Below are positions 8,820 to 16,785 of a stretch of 52,637 nucleotides of DNA, piece after piece. Source of the stretch: an uncultured Planctomycetota bacterium (GTDB taxonomy: Bacteria > Planctomycetota > Planctomycetia > Pirellulales > Thermoguttaceae); assembly GCA_900317365.1 (NCBI GenBank), contig ONGM01000249.1, forward strand, positions 1 to 52,637, given 5' to 3'. Numbering within the stretch: the first letter of the stretch is position 1; the number at the start of each line of letters is the position of its first letter. The notes under the pieces are model-generated. The model saw only the letters and a list, made by a program, of their open reading frames with translations. It made no database searches and was not told the origin of the DNA. The position numbers and the translations under genes were made by a program.

Positions 8820-8860
8820 GGATAGTCGAGCGATCGCAACTCGGCTATCCTTTTTCTTTT
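8820..8860 (+). terminator. Rho-independent terminator
   Basis: Arms GGATAGTCGAG (8820-8830) and CTCGGCTATCC (8840-8850) form an 11-bp stem with one T-G wobble, followed by TTTTTCTTTT. It ends the LRR transcript or the candidate RNA just upstream. Confidence 0.85.
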
Positions 8861-9136
8861 GAATTTCGGAGTGAAATCGTTTGCTTATCGTTGTTCTGTG
8901 TTTGGCAATAGCGTATGCTCGCGGATTTTTTGGGGAGCTTCCGCCTCTTTTTTGCCGTCTAAATAAGAAAAAGCGCAAAGGGAAGTCGCAACGTCGCCGC
9001 CCCCCTCGATAGCGGCTCGCGCCAATTTTGCGTTTTCGCGCGCCTTAGGGATAACGCCGTCGTCGGCTCGGCGCTTTCTCTGCGGGAGATCGCGGACGTT
9101 TTAAATCGAATCGGGAAAAATTGGCTTAACGCGTAG

Positions 9137-9164
9137 TTTAGAGAGCCTCTCAAAAAGATATAAT
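9137..9164 (+). promoter_or_regulatory. possible promoter for the SUMF1 array, with perfect TATAAT
   Basis: TATAAT at 9159-9164 with a weak -35 (TTTAGA, 9137-9142, 16 bp spacing). It is the only consensus -10 box I see in the 700 bp between the LRR terminator and the first SUMF1 gene, so it is the best candidate start for the array. Confidence 0.45.
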
Positions 9165-9203
9165 AGGAGGGGAGAAGAGTGAAATCGTTTGGATTCGAAA
9201 AAT

Positions 9204-9216
9204 GATAACGATTATC
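9204..9216. promoter_or_regulatory. Fur-box-like inverted repeat GATAACGATTATC
   Basis: The site matches a 6-1-6 Fur-type element (GATAAT-N-ATTATC) except for one base. It lies about 40 bp downstream of the TATAAT and could act as an operator. This is suggestive only. Confidence 0.3.
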
Positions 9217-9353
9217 GTCGGCTCTCCCGTCGACGGCGCGGATCGTCGGCGGAACTTCCTCAATAGCCGAAGCGCGCGGCGCGTCGTTTAAAGCTCGTCG
9301 TTCGACTTATACGTCGCGTCCTACGTTCGGAGGATTTATCGGAGGATTTAACT

Positions 9354-11294
9354 ATGGAAACGGGAAGAGTAAAGCGCGCGTCGAACAAAAAACGCATATC
9401 GAAACCGCAACGCCGAATCTCTGCGAATTATTCGGCGCCGGCGATAGCGATAAGGCGCTCCGTCCCGACGCTTTGTCAGAGGCGTCGGCGCTCGTGCGTT
9501 TCGACGGAGGAAAGCGCGCGCGCGTCTCGCCCGTCCAACGCCGTCGACGACGCGTCCAAACGGAAACGACGCGCGGTCAGTCGGGTTTTTCTTACGGATT
9601 CCGACGGCGCGTTGGTAAAAATGCCGCGCGGAAACTTGACGCTCAAAGCTCTCCTCGGCAATTCTCCTTCGTTCGATTCCTTTGATCAGAAGAAAGTTCG
9701 CAAGACGCGAAGGAAGAACTTGACGCGCGGTCCAAAAGCCGGCGACTCCCTCGAGCTCTCGATTCGCGGGTTAAACCAGGTGTTCCGATACTGTCCGTCC
9801 GGTTCGTTTCTTATGGGCAGTCCGGAGACGGAAATCGGTCGACTTATCGACGAGACGCAGCATGAAGTTTCTTTGACGCACGGCTTTTGGATGCAGGAGA
9901 CGCCGGTAACGCAGGCGCTTTGGTTGAAGATCACGGGGACGAATCCGAGCTATTGTCGCGGATCCGCCGCGCGCCCGGTCGAAGGAGTGAACTGGAACGA
10001 CTGCGTCGGTTTTCTTTCCAAACTGAACGCCGGAGGGTTCGCGCCGCGAGGTTGGCGCTTTGATTTTCCAACGGAGTCGGAATGGGAGTACGCGTGCCGC
10101 GCGGGCGCGGACACTTCGTACGCGTTTGGCGACGAGGCGTCGCACGAGAGCGGAAATTTCCAGCATTACGTTGGCGAGACGACGCCGGTGAAGAGTTACG
10201 CGCCGAACGCGTGGGGATTCTACGATATGCACGGCAACGTGTGGGAATGGTGCGCGGATTTGAGTTGTCCTTATCCGACGTCGCCGACGGTGAATCCTCT
10301 CGGCGCTTCTGAAAGCGCGTTTCGCGTTTTACGCGGCGGAAGTTGGAATTGTAACGCGTCGCAGAGTCGGTCTTCAAGTCGGAATTACGCCGAGGCGTCG
10401 GCGCGATCCTCAGACTTCGGCTTTCGTCTGGTTCTTCGCAAGACGTCCGCTTTCAATAGCTTTGAGAAGGTCGTCGCCGTCGCGCCGAAGCCTGCCGTAG
10501 CGGCGACTCCTGCCGTAGCGCCGTCGCCGTTGATTAGCTATCGGCTTAAAAACGATATCGGTGCGCCGATCAACGTTAAGATCGGCAATGAGGAGGTAAC
10601 GTTTCGCTATTGTCCGTCGGGAAGGACGCTCATTGGGAGCGACGAGTTGGAGCCGAATCGCGGTTACGACGAAATCCTGCACGAGGTTATTCTAACGCGC
10701 GGTTTTTGGCTTATGGAGACGCCGGTAACAAACTCGCTTTGGAATGAGATCGAACTCTATAATCCGAACCCATGGTGCGCCTGCGACGACAGACCTGTCG
10801 CGAACGTTTCCTGGGAGAAATGCAACGATTTCATTAGAAAGCTTAACGAGAGAGAATTGGCGCCGAAAGGAATGACGTTCAGCTTGCCGACGGAATCGGA
10901 GTGGGAATACGCGTGTCGCGCAGGCTCGTGTACTCCGTTTAGCGTCGGCGGCTCGCTGGAGAACGACGACCTGAACGTCGTTTCCTACGAGACGTTTAGC
11001 CGGCGCCGAAAAATTCCGAATCCGCCGTCCGTAATGAGCTTTGAACCGAACGCGTGGGGACTCTACGATATGCACGGCTGCGTTTGGGAGTGGTGCGTCG
11101 ATTGGTACGACGGCTATCCGACGAAGACGGTTTCGGATCCCGTCGGCAGGGCGCTCGGTCGGTATCGCGTGATTCGCGGCGGTAGCTGGAAAGAACCCGC
11201 CGTCAATTGCCGATCGTCGAGTCGCGCGTGCGAATCCCCGAAGAAATCGCGCGACGACATTGGGTTTCGACTGGCGCTCAAGTCGTCGGATTAG
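9354..11294 (+). CDS. protein with two SUMF1 (FGE-sulfatase, C-type-lectin fold) domains
   Basis: A 646-residue protein. Domain 1 (about 130-365) has FRYCPSGSFLMGSP, ETPVTQALW, FPTESEWEYACRAG, NAWGFYDMHGNVWEWC and the end motif RVLRGGSW...FGFRLVL. An Ala/Pro linker (PKPAVAATPAVAPSP) leads to domain 2 (about 400-646) with the same order of motifs. True formylglycine-generating enzymes need a Cys pair after GGSW. Domain 1 keeps only the first and domain 2 only the second, so catalysis is doubtful. No signal peptide is visible. The ATG is preceded by two copies of CGGAGGATTTA, giving an excellent Shine-Dalgarno. The first 110 residues are Arg-rich and may be in the wrong frame in part. First gene of the SUMF1-GNAT array. 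Confidence 0.85.
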   Translation: METGRVKRASNKKRISKPQRRISANYSAPAIAIRRSVPTLCQRRRRSCVSTEESARASRPSNAVDDASKRKRRAVSRVFLTDSDGALVKMPRGNLTLKALLGNSPSFDSFDQKKVRKTRRKNLTRGPKAGDSLELSIRGLNQVFRYCPSGSFLMGSPETEIGRLIDETQHEVSLTHGFWMQETPVTQALWLKITGTNPSYCRGSAARPVEGVNWNDCVGFLSKLNAGGFAPRGWRFDFPTESEWEYACRAGADTSYAFGDEASHESGNFQHYVGETTPVKSYAPNAWGFYDMHGNVWEWCADLSCPYPTSPTVNPLGASESAFRVLRGGSWNCNASQSRSSSRNYAEASARSSDFGFRLVLRKTSAFNSFEKVVAVAPKPAVAATPAVAPSPLISYRLKNDIGAPINVKIGNEEVTFRYCPSGRTLIGSDELEPNRGYDEILHEVILTRGFWLMETPVTNSLWNEIELYNPNPWCACDDRPVANVSWEKCNDFIRKLNERELAPKGMTFSLPTESEWEYACRAGSCTPFSVGGSLENDDLNVVSYETFSRRRKIPNPPSVMSFEPNAWGLYDMHGCVWEWCVDWYDGYPTKTVSDPVGRALGRYRVIRGGSWKEPAVNCRSSSRACESPKKSRDDIGFRLALKSSD

Positions 11295-11377
11295 GTCGAC
11301 GCCGTCGATTCCTTGCGCTTTTGCGCGGATACGGCGCGTTCGTATGAAAGCTCGAGATATTTTACTGAGTAACGCCA

Positions 11378-11854
11378 ATGATTCTTGAAACGGAACGCCT
11401 CAACATACGCGCGACGTCGCGCGAGGAAATGTCGCGATATATAGAGTCGGAAACCGACGAAATTCTCCGAACGGCGTATCGCGAAATGTTGCAAGGTTGC
11501 TTAGATCATCCCGACGAATGGGCGTGGTATGCGATCTGGACGATCGATCTGAAGGACGGAACGCACGTCGGAGATTTGTCGTTCAAAGGCTTGAACGCGA
11601 ACGGCATGGTGGAAATCGGTTACGGCGTTCGAGAAGAACGGCGCGGTTGCGGATTCGCGACGGAGGCTGTCGGCGCGGCGACGGCGTGGGCTTTGCGTCA
11701 GCCCGGCGTTCTGCGCGTGGAAGCGGAAACGGAGCCTGACGCCCTCGCCTCGCAACGCGTCCTTCAAAAATGCGGATTCGCGCCTTCCGGCGCTGTCGGC
11801 GACGAAGGTCCCCGTTTTGTTCGCATGAGACGTACGAGAGAAAATGAAGTTTGA
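11378..11854 (+). CDS. GNAT family N-acetyltransferase, RimJ/RimL type (paralogue 1)
   Basis: A 158-residue acetyltransferase that would use acetyl-CoA. ETERLNIR at the start and the acetyl-CoA-binding motif A RRGCGFATEAV (88-98), then QRVLQKCGF, are typical of the RimJ/RimL type acting on protein N-termini or small amines. The substrate is not predictable. It is a close relative of the gene at 12658-13116, sharing long stretches such as NGMVEIGYGV and QPGVLRVEAET. Its last 11 bases overlap the start of the next SUMF1 gene, so the two are translated as a pair. Confidence 0.9.
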   Translation: MILETERLNIRATSREEMSRYIESETDEILRTAYREMLQGCLDHPDEWAWYAIWTIDLKDGTHVGDLSFKGLNANGMVEIGYGVREERRGCGFATEAVGAATAWALRQPGVLRVEAETEPDALASQRVLQKCGFAPSGAVGDEGPRFVRMRRTRENEV

Positions 11855-12617
11855 CTTCTCAACAAAGTTTTATCCCGCCCAAGCGTTTCGCGTCGGCGAC
11901 GTCTTGGAACTTTCGATTCGGGGCGTTACGGTCGCGTTTCGTTACTCTCCTCCCGGAAGGTTCTTGATGGGACAATCCGACGGAGAAAGGTCGGATTACG
12001 TTTGCGTTCCTCAACGCGAGGTCAGGCTGACCTGCGGAATTTGGCTTTTAGAGACGCCGGTAACGCAAGGGCTTTGGAAGGCGGTAACAGGCATTAACCC
12101 GAGTTATTTTCAAGGGGCCGACGCTCGTCCTATGGAGAGCGTTAGTTGGAACGCTTGCCGCAAGTTTATTCGCGAGCTCAATAAAATCGGAATAGCGCCG
12201 CGCGGCTTAACGTTTGACTTTCCGACGGAAGCGGAATGGGAGCGCGCGTGCAGGGCGGGAACGACGACGGCTTACAATTTTGGCGACGTCATAACCGAGA
12301 ACGACGCGAACTATGCTCGACATATCGAGGAGACGACGCCGGTGAAAAGCTACGAGCCGAACGCATGGGGATTTTACGATATGCACGGGAACGTTTCCGA
12401 GTGGGTTTTCGACGCGTCCATAAGTTTTCAGCCGCTGCCTGAACTTGACCCCGTTGCGAAGCGCGGGGACCATCGCGTTGTTCGAGGGGGCGATTGGACG
12501 CAAGACGAGCGGCGGTGCGAATCGAGCTTTCGTTCCAACTTCAACGTTTGCTATAGCGACAGCAATATAGGTTTTCGCTTGGCGCTTCGAAATTCGAGAC
12601 CAAACGCGTCGAGATAG
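11844..12617 (+). CDS. single-domain SUMF1 (FGE-sulfatase fold) protein
   Basis: A 257-residue protein, essentially one SUMF1 domain: FRYSPPGRFLMGQ, ETPVTQGLWKAV, FPTEAEWERACRAG, NAWGFYDMHGNVSEW and RVVRGGDW...IGFRLAL. After GGDW only the second Cys position of formylglycine-generating enzymes is filled, so it is probably not an active FGE. The start overlaps the end of the GNAT gene by 11 bp, and GAGAG just upstream may serve as Shine-Dalgarno. No export signal. The role is unknown, and the fold is commonly used for ligand or protein binding. Confidence 0.88.
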   Translation: MKFDFSTKFYPAQAFRVGDVLELSIRGVTVAFRYSPPGRFLMGQSDGERSDYVCVPQREVRLTCGIWLLETPVTQGLWKAVTGINPSYFQGADARPMESVSWNACRKFIRELNKIGIAPRGLTFDFPTEAEWERACRAGTTTAYNFGDVITENDANYARHIEETTPVKSYEPNAWGFYDMHGNVSEWVFDASISFQPLPELDPVAKRGDHRVVRGGDWTQDERRCESSFRSNFNVCYSDSNIGFRLALRNSRPNASR

Positions 12618-12657
12618 TCGCGACGTTGCGCCGATTGTTTAGGACTTTCATTGGAAA

Positions 12658-13116
12658 ATGACGATAGAAACGGAACGACTCAGGATTCGCATGACGTCGC
12701 AAGAGGAAACGTCGCCGTACGTGGACGCGCTCGAGAACGCCGCGCTTCGCGAACGCTATCGCGAAATCATGCGAAATACCGTCGACCGACCCGACGTATG
12801 GAAATGGTATGCGATTTGGGCGATCGAGCTAAAAGACGGAACGTTGGTCGGCGGCGTTGCGTTTAAGGGGTTGAACGCGGACGGCATGGTGGAAATCGGT
12901 TACGGCGTTTTCGACGGTCGCGAAGGGCGCGGCTACGCGACGGAAGCGGTCGGAGCGTTGACGACGTGGGCGCTGAGTCAGCCTGGCGTTCTGCGCGTGG
13001 AAGCGGAAACGGCGCCGGACAACCTCGCCTCGCAACGCGTTCTTGAAAAATGCGGGTTCGTTCCTCTCGGTAAGAACGGCGACGTCGGCCCGCGTTTTGT
13101 CTGGAAAGGACGTTAG
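12658..13116 (+). CDS. GNAT family N-acetyltransferase, RimJ/RimL type (paralogue 2)
   Basis: A 152-residue copy of the acetyltransferase at 11378-11854, with collinear motifs ETERLRIR, KWYAIWAIELKDGT, GREGRGYATEAVGA (motif A, 87-100) and ASQRVLEKCGF. It again stands directly before a SUMF1 gene, so a GNAT-SUMF1 unit seems to have been duplicated. No strong Shine-Dalgarno precedes the ATG, and 41 bp separate it from the SUMF1 gene upstream. Substrate unknown. Confidence 0.9.
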   Translation: MTIETERLRIRMTSQEETSPYVDALENAALRERYREIMRNTVDRPDVWKWYAIWAIELKDGTLVGGVAFKGLNADGMVEIGYGVFDGREGRGYATEAVGALTTWALSQPGVLRVEAETAPDNLASQRVLEKCGFVPLGKNGDVGPRFVWKGR

Positions 13117-13232
13117 CCCGACGCGTCGAATCGCGCCCGCCCGCCTTGCCTTGCCTTTTCGTTATGGCGCGCGCGGCGTGTGAGGCGTCGAACGCGCCTT
13201 TTGCCTCCTTTTCCTTGCCTAAGGTCGTGAAT

Positions 13233-14867
13233 ATGGAATGTTTACAAGTCGCGCAACAGCCTTGCGCAGGGGATCCCCTGGAATTGTGGATTTACGGAGT
13301 TCGATGCATTTTCCGTTACTGCCCTGCGGGAAGTTTCACGATGGGTAGCCCGGAGTCGGAAGTCGGTCGGCGGAACGACGAAACACAGCATGAAGTTACG
13401 CTTACGAAAGGTTTCTGGATCTTAGAGACTCCGGTTAGGAATTGGTTGTGGGCGACGATTATGGACGACCTGCCGAACGTCGGCGACGATCTTCCCGCCA
13501 ATTCTCTTCGCTGGCAAGATTGCGCCGACTTCATTGAGAAATTGAATGAAGTCGGAGTCGCGCCCGACGGCTGGCGCTTCGATTTTCCGACGGAAGCCGA
13601 GTGGGAATACGCCTGTCGCGCCGGAACGACGTCCGCCTATAATTGCGGCGACAAGATTACCGACGAAGACGCTTATTTCCGGTGGAGCGACTACAAATGG
13701 ATTCCCGTGAAGAAGTACCCTCCAAACGCGTGGGGACTCTACGATATGCACGGGAACGTTTGGGAATGGTGCAAGGATTGGTACGGCGATTATCCGCCGA
13801 CTTCGGCGACGGATCCGGTCGGTCCGGCGGTCGGCGAAGAACGCGTTTATCGCGGCGGAGGAAGAACTGGATTGCCTGAGGACTGCCGATCGGCGTGTCG
13901 AACTTGTCGCGAGCCTTCCTACCTTTATACCGTTATGGGATTTCGCCCGATACTACGCGAATCGACCGACGCTGAACGCGCGACGCCGTCCGCTCGTCGG
14001 AGCAAACTCGCTATGGATCTCGAAAAGGCGCGACGTTTTGTTTCCGCGAAGACCTTTCTCGACGTCGAAGTCGCGATTTCTAACGAGTCGCGACGGCGCC
14101 TTCTGACGCCTGAGGTCGGAGCGCCTCTCGAACTGGCGATTAACGGCGTCTCGTGCGTCTTTCGATACTGCCTGCCTGGAACGTTTGCGATGGGTAGCTT
14201 CCCGGGAGAAAAAGGTCGCGGCGACGATGAACCCCCATGCATAGTTGCCTTAACGCGCGGCTTTTGGCTTCTGGACACGCCGGTAACGCAGGCGCTTTGG
14301 AACGCGGTCGCGCTGGAGAATCCGAGCGAATTTCAAGGCGCCGCCTTGCCTGTCGAGAACGTTAGCTGGGCGGATTGCGCCGCGTTTATTAGCGCTCTTA
14401 ACGCCGGAAATCCGCCTTTTGACGGACTGAAATTCGATTTTCCGACGGAAGCCGAGTGGGAATACGCCTGTCGCGCCGGAACAACGACGCGTTATTCTTT
14501 CGGCGATACGGCGACCTCGCGCGACGCGAATTTTATAAGCTCTAGGAAAAAAATCGCCGAGACGTCTCCCGTGAAGAAGTACCCTCCAAACGCGTGGGGA
14601 TTCTACGATATGCACGGGAACGTTTGGGAATGGTGTAAGGATTGGTACGGCGATTATCCGCCGACTTCGGCGACGGATCCGGTCGGTCCTCAAATCAGTA
14701 TGGAACGCGTTCTTCGCGGCGGCGGTTACTCCGAATGTTCCTCCGGACTCCGCGCGGCGAATCGAGGCTCTTGCGAACCCTATTCGAAACCGAATATTGC
14801 CGGAGTCGGTTTTCGTCTCGTCCTTCGTGGAAACTGTGAGGTCGGAGACGGCAATTCGCGCCTTTAA
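13233..14867 (+). CDS. protein with two SUMF1 (FGE-sulfatase fold) domains
   Basis: Two SUMF1 domains in one chain of 544 residues, both with FRYC, FPTEAEWEYACRAGTT, KKYPPNAWG, YDMHGNVWEWCKDWYG and a GFRxxLR end. Neither domain has the FGE Cys pair. I chose the ATG at 13233 because AAGG sits 8 nt before it and the N-terminus then matches the short one of the SUMF1 gene at 11844. The frame stays open to TTG 13146 and ATG 13164, which would add up to 29 residues that do not resemble the family. Segments of the two domains are almost identical at DNA level, which implies recent duplication or gene conversion. The array ends at a bidirectional terminator 29 bp downstream. Confidence 0.85.
   Translation: MECLQVAQQPCAGDPLELWIYGVRCIFRYCPAGSFTMGSPESEVGRRNDETQHEVTLTKGFWILETPVRNWLWATIMDDLPNVGDDLPANSLRWQDCADFIEKLNEVGVAPDGWRFDFPTEAEWEYACRAGTTSAYNCGDKITDEDAYFRWSDYKWIPVKKYPPNAWGLYDMHGNVWEWCKDWYGDYPPTSATDPVGPAVGEERVYRGGGRTGLPEDCRSACRTCREPSYLYTVMGFRPILRESTDAERATPSARRSKLAMDLEKARRFVSAKTFLDVEVAISNESRRRLLTPEVGAPLELAINGVSCVFRYCLPGTFAMGSFPGEKGRGDDEPPCIVALTRGFWLLDTPVTQALWNAVALENPSEFQGAALPVENVSWADCAAFISALNAGNPPFDGLKFDFPTEAEWEYACRAGTTTRYSFGDTATSRDANFISSRKKIAETSPVKKYPPNAWGFYDMHGNVWEWCKDWYGDYPPTSATDPVGPQISMERVLRGGGYSECSSGLRAANRGSCEPYSKPNIAGVGFRLVLRGNCEVGDGNSRL
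13578..13627 (+). repeat. 50-bp exact intragenic repeat, copy 1
   Basis: Identical to 14433-14482. It encodes FDFPTEAEWEYACRAG in both SUMF1 domains. Confidence 0.85.
13704..13825 (+). repeat. 122-bp near-identical intragenic repeat, copy 1
   Basis: By eye it matches 14568-14689 with only two differences (CTC/TTC and TGC/TGT). It encodes the region from PVKKYPPNAWG to DPVGP in domain 1. Confidence 0.85.
14433..14482 (+). repeat. 50-bp exact intragenic repeat, copy 2
   Basis: Second copy of 13578-13627, in domain 2 of the same gene. Confidence 0.85.
14568..14689 (+). repeat. 122-bp near-identical intragenic repeat, copy 2
   Basis: Second copy of 13704-13825. The flanking parts of the two domains are much more diverged. 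Confidence 0.85.
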
Positions 14868-14896
14868 CATTTTTTTCGCAAGACGTTGATCAACGC

Positions 14897-14930
14897 AAAA
14901 AAGCCGACCGCCAGCGCGATCGGCTTTTTT
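14897..14930. terminator. bidirectional Rho-independent terminator
   Basis: A6-GCCGA (14897-14907) and TCGGC-T6 (14920-14930) form an 11-bp stem with A and T runs on both sides, between the convergent SUMF1 gene (+) and HEAT-repeat gene (-). It should work in both directions. Confidence 0.9.
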
Positions 14931-14976
14931 GTTTATACCAACGCCTTACGGCGCAAGGTCAATATGGAGCTAAGAT

Positions 14977-16698
14977 TTAGCGGATGTTCGCCTTGTAGTT
15001 TCCGGCGCGATCCTTTTGTCCTTGATCGCCTTTCTCCAAGACGACGTCGAGCGCCTTCGTGAAGAGCTCTTTGTCCATCTTACGGAGATAATCTTGGTGC
15101 GCGAGGTCGAGAATCGCGTTGAGCGCCTTGTTTTGGAGCTTGACGTCGTCGACGTACGCGAGCGCGAATTTCACGGAGTCGAGTTCGCGGACGGAGCCGA
15201 CGCGCTCGAGAACGAGGTTGCGTTCGTCGTTGCGAGTCGCGAGTTTCATAGCTTCTTTCAGGGCGTTGAGCTTGTCTTTTCCGGACATATCGACGCCGTC
15301 TTGGTCGTCAGGCAGCGAGACGACGCGAATGTAAGCGCGGAGCGCGGGAACCTTGAGTTGGTCGGGATAGGACGCGTTCTTAACGACGGCGAGCAGGTCG
15401 TTTGCGACGACGGCGTTCGGCCAGTTGCAAAGAGCGCGGACGCCAAGCGTAATCGCGTTCGGATCATTAGAATCGATCGCGGACTTGACGAGTTTGAGAG
15501 CGGCTTCGCCGCCGACGCGCCCGAGCAACGGGAAGATTTGCGCGGCGTTGTCGTTGTTGAGCTTAGCGATAACCGGCTGAGCGTCTTCTGCGCAGAGACG
15601 TGAAATGATCTGTTCCGCGCGGTCGCGTTCGCCGCGTTGATTCGGCGCGAGCGCGAGGAAGACGTCGACGAAATCGCCAACGTTGTCCTTGGTGGCGATA
15701 GCTTCTGCGGCGGAGATGAGCTGGAGTCTCGCCGGGCAATCGTCCTTCTTAGCAATATCGAGAAGAGTCGCGATTTCGCCGTTGAGGTAACGGCCGCCGA
15801 CGACGTCGGCTAAGGACGCGAGGTTGCCGCCGTCCTTTTCCGCTTTCAGCGCCGCGACGACGGCGGCGTCGAAGTCGGTTCCGGGAACGTTCTTCATAAT
15901 ACGAACGACGAGTCCGCGATCGAAGTTCTTCATGGCGTCGTAAAGAACGCCGAACTCTTTGCCGGTCGCGATTTTTTCAAGAGCGAGAAGCGCGGCTTTT
16001 TTGACGTCGCCGTTTTCCGAACCCGCCGCTTTGACGGCGAGATCGAGATATTTCTTATCTTTGCGAACGCGCAGATCGCCGAGCGCGCGCGCTTTCTCGT
16101 CGTCGTTGAGCGAATCGAACTTCGCCATATATTCGTCGTACGCCTTCTGATCGACGTAAGGAAGAGCGAGCGGAAGTCCCGACTCGACTCCGACGGCGAT
16201 ATCGACGTTCGGAGCCTTAATGTAGGACGCGAAGGATTCCGGGTTCTTCGATTTCGCTTGCGCGGCTTTCAAGGCGCCGATCGATTTTTCGGAGCCGATT
16301 TGACCGAGCGCGCGCGCGGATTCGTCGAAGAGGCTCGGTTGGTCGGACGTGAGGAAGGTCGCGATCGTTTCCACGCAACTGTCGTCGCCGGTCCATCCGA
16401 GAAGGTGAAGCAACCAGGATTTCGTCGGGGTCGGGTAGTCGCCTTTGAGGGCTTCGAGCATGACGTCGAGAATCGCTTTGCGTTCGTCGACCTTTTGCAG
16501 AGCGTACGTCATCCACTCTTGTTGAGCGGCTTCCATCGCCTTGACCTGACCTTCGTCGGCCATATTTTCGGCGGTCATTTTCGGCGCCAATTCGCCAAAT
16601 TTCGCTTTTGCGTCTTGGGCAAAGGATTGCGCCGAGGTAAGTACGGCCGCGCACATAATCGCGAGTCCAAGCGCCAATTGTTTCCAAGTAACTGTCAT
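14977..16698 (-). CDS. exported HEAT-repeat protein
   Basis: A 573-residue protein with a signal peptide (hydrophobic residues about 8-22, cleavage near SFA/Q at 27-28). The rest is alpha-helical repeats of HEAT type, for example SARALGQIGSEKSIGALKAA, KKAALLALEKIATGKEFGVLYDAM and ALKLVKSAIDSNDPNAITLGVRAL. Such solenoids serve as scaffolds in the periplasm, and no enzymatic motif is visible. It begins 87 bp after the Gfo/Idh/MocA gene on the same strand, with AAAGGA before the ATG, so the two are likely co-transcribed. A shared role in carbohydrate or polyol metabolism is only inferred from that neighbour. Confidence 0.85.
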   Translation of the reverse strand: MTVTWKQLALGLAIMCAAVLTSAQSFAQDAKAKFGELAPKMTAENMADEGQVKAMEAAQQEWMTYALQKVDERKAILDVMLEALKGDYPTPTKSWLLHLLGWTGDDSCVETIATFLTSDQPSLFDESARALGQIGSEKSIGALKAAQAKSKNPESFASYIKAPNVDIAVGVESGLPLALPYVDQKAYDEYMAKFDSLNDDEKARALGDLRVRKDKKYLDLAVKAAGSENGDVKKAALLALEKIATGKEFGVLYDAMKNFDRGLVVRIMKNVPGTDFDAAVVAALKAEKDGGNLASLADVVGGRYLNGEIATLLDIAKKDDCPARLQLISAAEAIATKDNVGDFVDVFLALAPNQRGERDRAEQIISRLCAEDAQPVIAKLNNDNAAQIFPLLGRVGGEAALKLVKSAIDSNDPNAITLGVRALCNWPNAVVANDLLAVVKNASYPDQLKVPALRAYIRVVSLPDDQDGVDMSGKDKLNALKEAMKLATRNDERNLVLERVGSVRELDSVKFALAYVDDVKLQNKALNAILDLAHQDYLRKMDKELFTKALDVVLEKGDQGQKDRAGNYKANIR

Positions 16699-16785
16699 AA
16701 TGCGATATTTCCTTTAATCGCGCGACTTACAGTCGCGTCGCCATATTTTGAGTTGATTTGTGCAAACTCTTGCGAACGCAAGCGC

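Noticed and set aside
9354..14867. SUMF1 proteins as targets of a diversity-generating retroelement
   Set aside because: The C-terminal RGGSW...GFR layout resembles such targets, but there is no reverse transcriptase, no template repeat and no adenine-biased variation in the window.
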